Shown here one piece after another: positions 7,797 through 17,350 of a DNA stretch of 64,000 bases. The position numbers and the translations under genes were made by a program. The stretch is taken from positions 62,001 to 126,000 of the forward strand of contig RSEH01000039.1 in assembly GCA_006503475.1 (NCBI GenBank), read 5' to 3'. The notes beneath the pieces are model-generated. The model worked only from the letters and a program-made list of their open reading frames with translations. It did no database searches and was not told where the DNA came from. Source of the DNA: Stentor roeselii (lineage: Eukaryota; Ciliophora; Heterotrichea; Heterotrichida; Stentoridae). Position 1 is the stretch's first letter, and the number at the start of each line of letters is the position of its first letter.

Positions 7797-9536
7797 ATGC
7801 GTTCTCCGAAATCTCGAATCCTTCAACTAAAACAAGAAATCGCAGAACTAGAGCAAAAACTTGTGACTTCCTGCAATTCCAAGCCAGACCTTCCAACAGA
7901 CCCCGCAGTTCAAAGTCTTCCAACATCAAGTCCAGAAGAAGGTCGAAAGCCGACATCTCGAAATTCAGTCCCAAGCCGAGGCGAGGCGAGTCACACAGAA
8001 GAGCCTTCGAAAAAACTTCGAATTTTGTCAGTCAAAAAGCCGATTGACTTGACGAAGCCGAGAGAAAAATCTGCCGGGAAGAGTTTTGTTCAGGGAAGAC
8101 ATGGCGAAGGCAATTTTTCGATGCAGAAAAAAACTGTCAAAGAAGATTTTTTGATCAGCAGGTCCAAATTGCAAGAAGAAAGACTTGCAATCATGGAAAA
8201 AGAAGTGCAGAGGGTTAATAAGGAAAAAGGGGATCTGGAAAAGGAACAAATTAGAATTTCTGATGAAATGGTTGTTAATGAAAATCTTGCTTTTATGTGT
8301 AAGGAAGATGCTCTTTCTAGATATGCTAAAAGAAGTGAATTGGTTGGGTTTAGGGAAGAACTTGAGTTTGTTTTGGAAAGCTTGGAAATTCAGTTTGCTG
8401 ATGAGTTGGAGTTTTGTGGAGATGAGGATAATTTACAAACTCCGTCTACTGTTAGGACTAAACAGACAAGAGCCAGTCTAGCCTCAGCCCAACCCGCACC
8501 AAACACAGTTCCACCGACCTCCTCTCTTCAATCAAGCCAAAACCTCGAAAACTCAATCGAGAACAACAAAATCCTAATAAGCGCTTTAGAAAAAAAGTAC
8601 TCTCGAGTGATCCACGACATAGAAAACCTATTAACCAACTCAACCAACTCAAAATTAAACTCAGAAATTTTAAACTTCGAAAGAGTTCTCGAAGAAAAAA
8701 CAATAGAACACGATCTCGACACTCTCGAAAACGTTATTCTCGACTTAAACGCTTTAGAAAGGTTCGACATCGATGAAGAGATTTTAAGACTTCAATTAAC
8801 AGAAGTCGTTCAACAAGAGACAAAACTGCGACTTGACTTCGACTTCGCCGAGAAAGAAATTCAAGAAAAGCTTAAAAATTCTTCAACAAAGCGAGAAATA
8901 AACCAGCTCGAAAATGAATTAAGCTTTATCCGAAACCAGTACCGTAATCGATTCGCTGCAATAAATCATTGGAAAGAAGAAGTTGAGTCAGTGATTTCAA
9001 GAACTGTTTCAAATATTCATGTTTCTGTTCAGGATAGAACTATTCTTGATGAGTTTTCAGCTGCTTTCGGAAAAATTAATGGACTTTCTTCGAGACAACA
9101 GATGAAAAACTTACTTGATGGGTATTTGGCTAAAGTTAATATCAGGGATAAAATGATTCAGAATAATTTAAATGAAATTAAGAAAAAGTTTGTGGAAAAA
9201 ACACAAATTTCAGGACTTTTAAGCAAGGCTAATGTAGAAAAAAATAAACTGCAAAATGAAAAGTTTAAGTTTTCCGTTGAAAATGTTCCTGTGCAAAAAA
9301 CTCAGAGAATGAGTGAAAATCTTAAAAATCCTGTCAAGGATAAGTTTCTTGCCATTAGGAATAAAATTTTAATTGTTACGAAAATGATTGAAAATGAGGA
9401 GAAGTGTGTTGAAGATATTTGTATGAATTTAGTACAAATTTCTGAATTTATCAAAAATTTGAAGAAAAAACAGAATGATTTGAAAAATTCTATGAATAAA
9501 TTACAGGCTAATCAAATGGGGCTTAAGTTTGGGTAA
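7797..9536 (+). CDS. Long coiled-coil protein, family not recognised
   Basis: A 579-residue protein that is mostly helical and charged. It begins with a short heptad segment (RILQLKQEIAELEQKL), passes through a polar Ser/Pro/Lys-rich region (about 30-105), and then has long coiled-coil stretches at about 110-180, 270-400 and 430-575. There are no enzymatic motifs, signal peptide or membrane segments. Such proteins are usually cytoskeletal or basal-body components in ciliates, but nothing here proves it. Base composition flips inside the gene: G far exceeds C at 8341-8400 (20 to 4), and C far exceeds G at 8461-8520 (25 to 9). Confidence 0.8.
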   Translation: MRSPKSRILQLKQEIAELEQKLVTSCNSKPDLPTDPAVQSLPTSSPEEGRKPTSRNSVPSRGEASHTEEPSKKLRILSVKKPIDLTKPREKSAGKSFVQGRHGEGNFSMQKKTVKEDFLISRSKLQEERLAIMEKEVQRVNKEKGDLEKEQIRISDEMVVNENLAFMCKEDALSRYAKRSELVGFREELEFVLESLEIQFADELEFCGDEDNLQTPSTVRTKQTRASLASAQPAPNTVPPTSSLQSSQNLENSIENNKILISALEKKYSRVIHDIENLLTNSTNSKLNSEILNFERVLEEKTIEHDLDTLENVILDLNALERFDIDEEILRLQLTEVVQQETKLRLDFDFAEKEIQEKLKNSSTKREINQLENELSFIRNQYRNRFAAINHWKEEVESVISRTVSNIHVSVQDRTILDEFSAAFGKINGLSSRQQMKNLLDGYLAKVNIRDKMIQNNLNEIKKKFVEKTQISGLLSKANVEKNKLQNEKFKFSVENVPVQKTQRMSENLKNPVKDKFLAIRNKILIVTKMIENEEKCVEDICMNLVQISEFIKNLKKKQNDLKNSMNKLQANQMGLKFG

Positions 9537-9662
9537 ATGTTTAAGTTAGAAGAGTTTTTAGTTAATTAGGTATAATAACTTCTAAGTTCTTAGGAATAAA
9601 TGGAAAAGATATAGATTTTGACAAGAATATTATATTATTATTGATATTTAATGTTTTTTGTC

Positions 9663-11105
9663 TTAAGATTCGTTTAATTTCGGTTTTTTCACACATTCAG
9701 GAGGACAATCTTTAACATTTCCACATTCAAATTTAACAGATTCATACACATTCCTAATAACCTTAAAGTTTCGAGTAACAACATTAAAACTCCAAATCTG
9801 GTACCCATTAGTCATATAAATCGAATTATTATGAACAGCATAATTATGCACATGCCCATCCGTAAGCAAGCTAGTACTTAAAATCAATTTCCAATTCCCT
9901 CTATTTTTCAAAGACCTTTTTGAAATTTCATCTCCACACACTAAAAAAAGTTGATTTTTAAAAGGAATTAAAACTTTTCTGTATTCATCATGAACCTGAA
10001 GTCCACTATCCTGAAAAAACTGTTGATAAGGGTAAAAATTATAAACCCTGTTCATAGAGTACCCTGTGATAAACATATCCGAGTTAATGACACATCCAGT
10101 TGTTTCAGAGCCGCAAGGCATTTTAACTAAAAGTTTCTCAGTTTCATTAGTCTCCAGGTTAAACCTCAGAATAGAATCAAGCCAAACCCCTTGAGACTTG
10201 ACAGCTTCTTCTAAGTTCCAAGTCTCGTAGTTAATTTGCTCTCTTTGAATTGAACCTCCTCCGAAGACAAAGACTTTGTTGTTTAAGTAAATCGACGCGC
10301 AGAGGTAACGGCAGTCGCCTTTAATTTTTTTTAATCGGATGTGATCGTTTTTTAACTTGTTGTAAATTAGGTAGTTGTTTACTGTTGGGATCTGGGTCTT
10401 TGGGCTGCTACCGAAACCACAGAAAATTAGATCTTCGGATAATTGGCAGCTGAAGATGTATCGAGCTTTCATTTTAGAGATCTCGTAGTCTTGACGGAAT
10501 TCTTCGAAATTGTATTCCATTATGCGGATTGGAGATTCTTGGTTTTGGACGATGAAGGCGCTTAGGAGGCAGGATGGTTCTTTGAAGTAAGGGGCTGAGT
10601 TACCATCCACAATTATATCGATGTTTTTTTGATCAAGAAAAGCCTGATAATGGTTATTCTTCTGTGGAAGACTCCAAGTATTAAGTTCTCTGATAACATT
10701 TTCTTTTCTAAGATGAACAAGAGAATTCAAGTAGTCTTTATTTTTATCTAAAATCGTATCATCTTCAACTCTGATAAAGTCAATTAATTGCTGTTTTCTC
10801 TTATTCAGTTCTTCTATACCTTTTTCATAAATTTTTTCTATTTTTTTTATGAGAGCTTCTTTATCTTGTTCCAGATCTTGTTGAAAAATGTTCAATTGTT
10901 CAATATGCTCCAAACTTTTTTTTGTTATAAGTTCTTTGTTTTCTGTCAACCTCGGATTGATCATCGTGTTATGACTTGGAGCTGGAAAATCGATGTGGAC
11001 TTTAATATGAATTGAACAGAAAAAATGCTCAGATTCCAAACATTTGCAAACGAAATAGGCTTTATTGGTGCATCTTCTTGGATGCTCGTATTCGCAATTT
11101 TCCAT
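9663..11105 (-). CDS. B-box-like zinc finger, coiled-coil and kelch-type protein
   Basis: A 480-residue protein. The first 50 residues hold a B-box-like pattern of Cys and His (CEYEH, YFVCKC, FFCSIHIKVHID, H near 45). A coiled coil follows at about 65-160. The remainder (about 215-460) looks like a kelch-type beta propeller with motifs such as NKVFVFGGG, SILRFNLETNETEKL and NSIYMTNGYQIWSFN. This resembles TRIM-like scaffold proteins, but there is no RING in front of the B-box, so E3 activity is not supported. The ATG at 11105 is preceded by AATAA. Partners unknown. Confidence 0.82.
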   Translation of the reverse strand: MENCEYEHPRRCTNKAYFVCKCLESEHFFCSIHIKVHIDFPAPSHNTMINPRLTENKELITKKSLEHIEQLNIFQQDLEQDKEALIKKIEKIYEKGIEELNKRKQQLIDFIRVEDDTILDKNKDYLNSLVHLRKENVIRELNTWSLPQKNNHYQAFLDQKNIDIIVDGNSAPYFKEPSCLLSAFIVQNQESPIRIMEYNFEEFRQDYEISKMKARYIFSCQLSEDLIFCGFGSSPKTQIPTVNNYLIYNKLKNDHIRLKKIKGDCRYLCASIYLNNKVFVFGGGSIQREQINYETWNLEEAVKSQGVWLDSILRFNLETNETEKLLVKMPCGSETTGCVINSDMFITGYSMNRVYNFYPYQQFFQDSGLQVHDEYRKVLIPFKNQLFLVCGDEISKRSLKNRGNWKLILSTSLLTDGHVHNYAVHNNSIYMTNGYQIWSFNVVTRNFKVIRNVYESVKFECGNVKDCPPECVKKPKLNES

Positions 11106-11977
11106 TTATTAGTGTAGGCATGAAGAAATTGATATTTTGATTAGCTATATTTGTTTGAAGGGGTGAAATTTTATTGATTGTTTTAAGGTCTCAACGAGTT
11201 TATCAAGTTATGAGAGCCTTGATTATGAAAACTTAAATTTTTGAGAATTTTTAATTTTGCTGATTCTGATGATATTTACACAGTGAATGAAATCAAGATA
11301 GGAATTTATCAATCATTTGGGATATTTAATGAATGAGGTTATTCATTTAAGGTTCGTTTTAAAAAAATTATAAGTATTATTATATTTTGTGTTTATATTC
11401 ACTTATTCCTTATGTCACCAATATTTAATTTGCGAAATTTATTTGGATTTTTTTCCTGAAGAGTAAGGAATAGTGCGTTATTTATGGGCTTATTGCATAG
11501 AATTGGGCAATAATGATATGTGAGATCGAGGTCGAGCTTCATATAAGTTTTCATTGTAGCGTTTAACATCAGACACTTTCAACGGCATAGGTTCATTTTT
11601 TATTCGCTCACCTCTTTTTAACTAATACTAGTATTTCCATTTCATCTGCAGAATTATATCACCCAAGACTTATCCGATACCTCCTATCGATTCCCACTCC
11701 CATCTGTTAAAAAAACTCTAAATCTCTTCAAAATTTTCTATCCCTCTTCTCAGATAAAAGACCATTAAAACTCTAAACTTTCATCACAAATTCTTCATCA
11801 TTCAATTTTAAAATCCTCAAACATTTAATTATCCTTCCAATTCTCAAAAACTTCTCAACAATCAAACATTCAAAAAAACTAAAACTAAAAGATCCAAATT
11901 TTCAAATATCATCCAAGCCCAATCCTTTTCCAAATCACTAAAAAAGACACCTCAGCAGATTCTTCCATATATATAAC
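11106..11977. other. Long intergenic region between divergent genes
   Basis: 872 bp between the start of the B-box/kelch gene (minus) and the RING-H2 gene (plus). The left part, to about 11600, is ordinary AT-rich sequence. From about 11690 to 11977 the plus strand is rich in A and C and almost free of G, like the leader at 7590-7745. It ends in an alternating TA run (CATATATATAAC) directly before the RING ATG. No ORF above background and no RNA gene was recognised. Confidence 0.55.
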
Positions 11978-12748
11978 ATGGAGCCTCAAGAAGACTCTCC
12001 TCTCGTTCAAAACCCTCGAGACGCAATCCGAGGTAACGTGATGAGGACATTATTAACAGTCTCTGAGAACTCCAAATACTACATCTGGTTCAAGCTTTCC
12101 TTATCTCTCGTGAAAATTTTCATCTGTGCATTCATAATTCTAAGTTACGAGACCGACACAGACAAGCCGTTAGAAGTGTTTATAATAATGATAATATCTA
12201 CAGAATCAGTTGATGTCCTCACTTTATTCTACTTCTTGTTGACAGAGCCAAATAACAGGAGAGAGTCAAGTCGTTCATTGATGTCGTTCATCAGGAACAT
12301 AGGATCTCTGTAATGTCCACAAAGGGTTTATCTGGTAGCTCAAATACTGGGAAACATTTGGTACTACACATGCGACTCTTGTTATGATGACGCGCCTGAA
12401 ATGACTGTCCTGTCATTGGTCCTTATTATTTTAGGGTATATCAACTTTTGTGTTCCATGCATCGCTTGCTGTTGCATTTGCATTTCTTTGCCTTTCCTTA
12501 TAATCGCCTTGGCTTACTCTGGAGGGAATCAAACTCCAGCAAATGAAGAAGCTATCAAAAAACTTCCAGTGAGTAAGTGGAAAGACTCAGGAGTCACAGA
12601 ATGTTTGATTTGTATTCAAAATTTCAATGAAAATGATGATGTCATTCACCTGCCTTGTAATGAAAGTCATTGTTTTCATTCAGCGTGTCTGAAAAGGTGG
12701 CTTAGGATCAATAATTCCTGCCCTATTTGTCGGAAAAGTATTGAATAG
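11978..12748 (+). CDS. Membrane RING-H2 E3 ubiquitin ligase (one 15-nt intron)
   Basis: Joined from 11978-12309 and 12325-12748: 251 residues. Without splicing the first frame stops at 12313 and the RING would be orphaned; removing GTAATGTCCACAAAG joins both frames exactly. Membrane segments lie at about 33-52 and 57-80 and again at 118-180 (a Cys-rich hydrophobic stretch CIACCCICISLPFLIIALAY). The C-terminal RING-H2 finger reads CLICIQNF, then LPCNESHCFHSACLKRWL and CPIC, with the C3H2C3 ligands complete and the Trp that contacts E2. This architecture is typical of endomembrane E3 ligases. Substrates unknown. Confidence 0.92.
12310..12324 (+). other. 15-nt spliceosomal intron in the RING-H2 gene
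   Basis: GTAATGTCCACAAAG. GT-AG borders, with an A at position 10 that could be the branch point. Phase 2, within a Leu codon. Supported by continuity of the membrane segment across the junction. Confidence 0.9.
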
Positions 12749-12783
12749 TTCTTATTATTAATATATGAAAGTTAGTGGTATAA

Positions 12784-13464
12784 ATGAAACCGAGGGCTCA
12801 ATCATTAATTAAGATCAGGTCTCGACTTCAAACTGAAAATTTACCTGTCAGAAAAAGACCCCCGACTTTAAATGTTGGATTAAAGTACCAACGAGAACTC
12901 AATAATCAAGTCAAATCTTTTAATTTTCTTCAGAACTCTAATCAGAAAAACTCTGAAAAGGTTGGAGCAAAATTGAATAGTCGACAATTCAAAAAACTTG
13001 AGGATTTTCAAGGACTTGAACAAAACTTTAGTTTTAAATTTAGAGGAAGAGCTTCGAGGGATCAGGACAGGCACTTGGAAAATGAAATCAAGGAAGATAA
13101 AAAACAAAAAGTCAACAGAAATCGATTCAATTTGCAGTATCTTAAAAAACACTGGGTTAAAAGTTCATGTAATCTTAGTATTTTAGACTTTTGGACTAAT
13201 GAAATGCTTGCCAATGCCTCGAAATTAATACATAAGAATAGGGCTCCTAAAGTTAAGGAGGAAAATCGGTTCGAGTTTTTGAGGCAAAAGACACCTTTTT
13301 CAAAGACTCAAGTTATAAGGAAAAAAATGAGTTTTGCTGACTTTGGAGACTACCTAGAAAAAATCGAAAAAATATGCAACAAAACCAACCAAGACACTTT
13401 AAAACTAAAAACCAAAATCAATGAAACCTTAACTGTATTAAATAACCCTAACTCATTTAGTTAA
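12784..13464 (+). CDS. Basic protein, family not recognised
   Basis: A 226-residue, strongly basic protein rich in Lys, Arg, Asn and Gln, with no signal peptide, membrane segment or catalytic motif. A possible helical region lies near the C-terminus (YLEKIEKICNKTNQDTLKLK). The ATG follows GGTATAA, a context shared by many genes here. It starts 35 bp after the RING-H2 gene on the same strand and its stop overlaps the convergent neighbour by 8 bp. Nucleic-acid or microtubule binding would fit the composition but is only a guess. Confidence 0.7.
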   Translation: MKPRAQSLIKIRSRLQTENLPVRKRPPTLNVGLKYQRELNNQVKSFNFLQNSNQKNSEKVGAKLNSRQFKKLEDFQGLEQNFSFKFRGRASRDQDRHLENEIKEDKKQKVNRNRFNLQYLKKHWVKSSCNLSILDFWTNEMLANASKLIHKNRAPKVKEENRFEFLRQKTPFSKTQVIRKKMSFADFGDYLEKIEKICNKTNQDTLKLKTKINETLTVLNNPNSFS

Positions 13465-14092
13465 TTTTTTTAATACTTTCATCTCTAAGTGGTATTTTCC
13501 CTTTGATATTAAAAAACGCTCTGATTTTTAAAGCTTTTTCAATAGCCTTAGCCCTACTTTTAGTTTCCAATATTTTCACAGGTTTGTTAAATTTACTCAA
13601 TATCAAAATTTTGTAATAAAGAGTGTTTGAGTACTTTTCTTCCGTTCCACTAAGAACCAAGTTGATGTCAACGATATCATCAAGCTTCAAGCTGCAAGAC
13701 TTCCAATTATAACAAAGAACCCAAGTCGACCTAATCATGATTTTTTCATCTTTATCAAAAGACACCGTTTCTATCCTTCCAAAGACAAAAAGAGCAGCAG
13801 AAGCTGAAAAAAAGGCTAAAATAACCAAATATTGCCAAAGTTCTGTCTCATTTATGTCTAAAATTTCAAGAAAGGTCAAACTTGCAACTAAAAAACTTCC
13901 AGCGAGAAAGCAAATAAGACTCATAAACCACAGACCCCAAGGCATTCTCCACATTCGGAGAAAATCTTTGTTTTTGTATTCTTCGAACTCGTGGTCGGGA
14001 AGACCTGCGGGTTTTTTTGGTTTCAGTCTTTTTTGGAACATTTTTATAAGAAAAGCTGGAAAAGATTGGATTGGTTTCTTTTGACATTTCAT
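13457..14092 (-). CDS. Two-TM protein with C-terminal beta domain (EROS/CYBC1-like?)
   Basis: A 211-residue protein with a basic N-terminus, two adjacent membrane segments at about 53-72 and 86-106, and then a soluble domain: VSFDKDEKIMIRST, SLKLDDIVDINLVL, LYYKILILSKFNKPVKIL and a final helix AKAIEKALKIRAFFNI. The order (TM pair, FDK start, several strands, EAI-type end helix) resembles the cytochrome b-245 chaperone EROS (CYBC1), and also generic bacterial PH-like membrane domains. I rate the EROS likeness as weak to moderate. The last 8 bp overlap the stop region of the convergent plus-strand gene (TTAGTTAA carries both stops). Confidence 0.7.
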   Translation of the reverse strand: MKCQKKPIQSFPAFLIKMFQKRLKPKKPAGLPDHEFEEYKNKDFLRMWRMPWGLWFMSLICFLAGSFLVASLTFLEILDINETELWQYLVILAFFSASAALFVFGRIETVSFDKDEKIMIRSTWVLCYNWKSCSLKLDDIVDINLVLSGTEEKYSNTLYYKILILSKFNKPVKILETKSRAKAIEKALKIRAFFNIKGKIPLRDESIKKIN

Positions 14093-14128
14093 TTGGTGAA
14101 TTTGAGTCCTGACATTTTTATAATTTAA

Positions 14129-15445
14129 ATGCAGTCATTCAAATTTTCAAAAGATTGTCAAACCGTTAAGCCTCAAACTGAGGACTTATCGCATCAAATA
14201 GATCGTCTTAATCTGGCTTTGAAAGATGTGATGCAGGAAATTGAGATTTCATCTTACTCACGGAACGCATCTCGTCTGTCAATTAGAACAATTGAAGGTA
14301 ATAACGAAGACTTTATAAGTCCAGAAGTTTCTTTGATGCTGGATCTGAACTATGATACTACTATTGAGTCCTTGCTTCAAATAGTTGACCGTCAGCAGAT
14401 GACAATTGAAGACTTCCGGTCAGAAGAACAAAGAAGGTCACCTGAAAACGCCTTCGAAGACCTAGACCGAATCCGCAAAGAAGTCTGGCTGGAGTTAAAG
14501 TCCCAACAACGAGACAAGCTAGAAAGAGAAAAAAACCTTCTAGAAGAAAAAATCCGGCAAGCCGATCAATCAAAAGAAAAATACCTTCAAAAAACCAACG
14601 AACTATCATCCCTGCTCCAAAAGTTAAAACACCGAGAAGACCAGCTAAACCATCGAGAAAACGAGATCCGAGCTCAAAGACTCGCAGTGGATAAACTAAA
14701 AATGGACCAGGACCTTTCAAAACAAGTAAAACCCAGCCAATTACCTCCAAACAAAGGAAATCATGCCAGGTCCCATTCCTTTTCTTTTTACGCTGCCGGA
14801 AGAAACGAAGCTGAATCAAGTTCACTTCACGATACTCTTAAAAATTTAAACCTTCAACTGAAAAACCTGGAAAATGACCTGGCACTGGATCAAGGACTTG
14901 GCAGGTCTGAAAAAGAAATGAAAGTCGAGAACTTGAAGAATAAAATTGCAAGAATTCGAAGTGAAATCGCAATTTCTGAAGCAAATCGAGGAACTTGCTT
15001 AATCAATAACATGATGGAATCATTGAAAAAGGAAGTGGACAGGGAAGAAAAGATGAAAAGGGTTGAGTTGATTCAGGCTGCTAAAAATTTGCAGGTGAAT
15101 AAATTGAAACCTCCTCTTGTTCCTTTTAAAACTCCTGATGGGAAAAATAGCAGAAGGGAAATGGGTGAAAGTAATTGTTTTGATGATTTTGAATCGAATT
15201 TAGAGGTTTTGAAAGAAAATAATACTGGGGGTAGAAAAAGAGAGAAAAATGGAATTGAGAGGCAGGGGGTGGAATGGGAAAAAGAAGAGTTTTTGAATAG
15301 TGCTTGGGTTAAATTACCGGCTGCTAGGGAATTGGTTGAAAATGTTAATCTTACACTTGCTAAACTTAATGGAGATAAAAGAATCGCGTTTAGAGGGAAG
15401 GAGGATGGCATTGAGAATAAGACTAGAATGATGAGGAAGAATTGA
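14129..15445 (+). CDS. Coiled-coil protein, family not recognised
   Basis: A 438-residue hydrophilic protein. Short helical segments lie near 18-45 and 80-100, a long coiled coil at about 108-200 (repeated Lys/Glu/Gln heptads), then a Ser/His-rich linker and a second coiled coil at about 230-320. No catalytic or membrane motifs. Starts 36 bp from the divergent two-TM gene. Composition changes sharply from G/T-rich to C/A-rich near 14450 and back near 14880, within the same frame. Confidence 0.8.
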   Translation: MQSFKFSKDCQTVKPQTEDLSHQIDRLNLALKDVMQEIEISSYSRNASRLSIRTIEGNNEDFISPEVSLMLDLNYDTTIESLLQIVDRQQMTIEDFRSEEQRRSPENAFEDLDRIRKEVWLELKSQQRDKLEREKNLLEEKIRQADQSKEKYLQKTNELSSLLQKLKHREDQLNHRENEIRAQRLAVDKLKMDQDLSKQVKPSQLPPNKGNHARSHSFSFYAAGRNEAESSSLHDTLKNLNLQLKNLENDLALDQGLGRSEKEMKVENLKNKIARIRSEIAISEANRGTCLINNMMESLKKEVDREEKMKRVELIQAAKNLQVNKLKPPLVPFKTPDGKNSRREMGESNCFDDFESNLEVLKENNTGGRKREKNGIERQGVEWEKEEFLNSAWVKLPAARELVENVNLTLAKLNGDKRIAFRGKEDGIENKTRMMRKN

Positions 15446-15618
15446 GAGTAGAGTAAATTTAGAAATTTAATTTATTTATTTAGAGATTTTTTTGTATTGA
15501 TTGTGGTTATTAGGTTAGAAGTTTTTGAATTAAATGATCTAATATTACTTGGCATAAAAACCAAAACAAAAACCCCTAAATCCCAAAACAAATTCATTAA
15601 ACTAACATTAATTAATCC

Positions 15619-17331
15619 TTAAATTTGCTCCATATACTTGAAATTAAGATAACAAAGGACAATCCACTTTCCACTAACTTCATTTTCAGCAGACTTATTC
15701 TCAGCAATAACATATTTTCCCGTTCGATCAATTTTTCCTCCCATTTCTTCAACAAGCAGGCAATAAGCCTCCAGCTTCTGATGAGTATACCCAGCAGATC
15801 CCACAACCCTTTCATAAAACTCTGTAGAAAAGCAAAGTCCACTAAAAATAGTTCTAAGTAATTTCTTAAATTCAGCAATAGCAGTAAACTTGAAAGAGTT
15901 TTCAATACAATTCGAATAAACATTAACAAGAAACTTTGACAACCCTTCAAGTTGCCTTTCCCCTTCAAGATAACAAAAAGTAATAAAGTCTCTCTCTCTA
16001 ACATTACAAATTTTCTTATTCAGCAGAAGTTTTTCTTCGTTTAAAAAAGGGTCAAAAAAAAGCAAAGGGACTAAAAAATCTTGACTCCAGCCGATTTTTT
16101 CATTGTCAAAGATAAGAAGAAGTTCTTTGTTGCGGTTCAAACATTTAGAACTTGTGTAATTTTGGTTTGGGATGATTTTTTGAGACATTTCTTCAGGGTA
16201 TAACGAAAAAATCAAAAGATCTGAACATTTTTTGCATACTTCGAGAAGATCTTGCCAACCTGGACGGAAACAGACAAGGTATTCTGTGTCTTCGAAGAGG
16301 ATTCGAGAACTTTCTTTTGGAATCTGCATCTTTAGACTGAAGACTTTGCTGATTTCGATTATGTGGACTAAACATTTCAGGTTTAGGATTATTTGGAACT
16401 TTTCCAGCTTGCAGGATATCATTGGGTTGCTCATTATGAAGTCAAAGCCTCTGCATTTTAGATGGAATTCGATTCGAGGGTCAAGAGTAACAGTAACATT
16501 CCTAATCTCAGGGAAATTTTCTGACTTATCCCCAAGCAGATCATCATCAAGACTAACAAACCATTCATCAACCTCATAAATCAATCCACCCTGAGACTTC
16601 CCTTGCCCTGTTTCACAAAGCGCTTCATCCTGAGTGACCGAATCCAAAAAGTCCAAACAAGGAAGACTATTAACAAGATCATCACAATAAAAATTCTCAT
16701 TCTTATCATCATCCTTCTTCTTTTCACATCCATTAAAAGTATCACGTCTCTTACTAGGCAGAGGAACATAATCAAAAGGATCAACCTGTTTCAAGTTCTT
16801 TTTCTGTTTCTTCTCCCAATTCCTATTTCTCTTCTGCTGAATTCTTTCATCTTCCGCTTTTTTCCTGATCCCTTCCGATTTCCTAACTAATTTTTGAATA
16901 ATATCCTCCAGTCTCAGTTTTGAATAAAGTTTCAAATACCAAGAGTGTTCTTTCCTAGCTTGAACTTCCTTAAGTATCTCTAAAACAACATCTCCACAAT
17001 GAAAGTCTTTTTCAATCCAATCATGCATCTCTTGAGTGGCAAGAGTAACAAAACTTTTATAAAGCCTGAACAATTTCATGTCTTTTGACAAGTAATGAAA
17101 ATGGTTATGAATGATTGAATTGATTTTGTTTAGCTGGGTCTTGTTGTACTTGAAGTCTTGTGAAGAAGGTGACGAGTAGTACTCTAAAAACTTCAGTAAT
17201 TGACTTTGAGTCAGTTGCTTGTCTGGGCGGAAGTCTTTTGGTTCGAGTGACGTCGTGATTTCGCCTTCTTCTTCGCTGTCACTTTGGAAACTTAGCATGG
17301 TTGTCAGGGGGTTTTTGATTGGAAGATTCAT
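15619..17331 (-). CDS. FCP1-like CTD phosphatase homologue with degenerate active site
   Basis: A 570-residue protein. Residues 300-445 match the FCP1 homology (HAD) domain in order: IILNLKCLVH at 314-323 aligns with the catalytic LDLDxTLVH strand; YLVCFRPGWQDLLEVCKKCSD at about 351 aligns with the family's YxxLRPG...L segment; LLLIFDNEKIGW at about 404 aligns with the IIDDRxDVW segment. A BRCT-like domain follows at about 490-565, the order found in FCP1, which dephosphorylates the RNA polymerase II tail. The DxDxT motif is changed: the nucleophile Asp reads Asn and the second Asp reads Lys, so classical HAD phosphatase activity is not expected. The N-terminal 200 residues are helical and end in a Lys-rich stretch. 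Probably a regulatory or binding pseudophosphatase. Confidence 0.78.
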   Translation of the reverse strand: MNLPIKNPLTTMLSFQSDSEEEGEITTSLEPKDFRPDKQLTQSQLLKFLEYYSSPSSQDFKYNKTQLNKINSIIHNHFHYLSKDMKLFRLYKSFVTLATQEMHDWIEKDFHCGDVVLEILKEVQARKEHSWYLKLYSKLRLEDIIQKLVRKSEGIRKKAEDERIQQKRNRNWEKKQKKNLKQVDPFDYVPLPSKRRDTFNGCEKKKDDDKNENFYCDDLVNSLPCLDFLDSVTQDEALCETGQGKSQGGLIYEVDEWFVSLDDDLLGDKSENFPEIRNVTVTLDPRIEFHLKCRGFDFIMSNPMISCKLEKFQIILNLKCLVHIIEISKVFSLKMQIPKESSRILFEDTEYLVCFRPGWQDLLEVCKKCSDLLIFSLYPEEMSQKIIPNQNYTSSKCLNRNKELLLIFDNEKIGWSQDFLVPLLFFDPFLNEEKLLLNKKICNVRERDFITFCYLEGERQLEGLSKFLVNVYSNCIENSFKFTAIAEFKKLLRTIFSGLCFSTEFYERVVGSAGYTHQKLEAYCLLVEEMGGKIDRTGKYVIAENKSAENEVSGKWIVLCYLNFKYMEQI

Positions 17332-17350
17332 TATAGGGGGGGATTATTAT

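Noticed and set aside
16232-16579. Antisense ORFs of 60-160 codons throughout the window
   Set aside because: They lie inside recognised genes on the other strand or frame and show no domain, start context or composition of their own.
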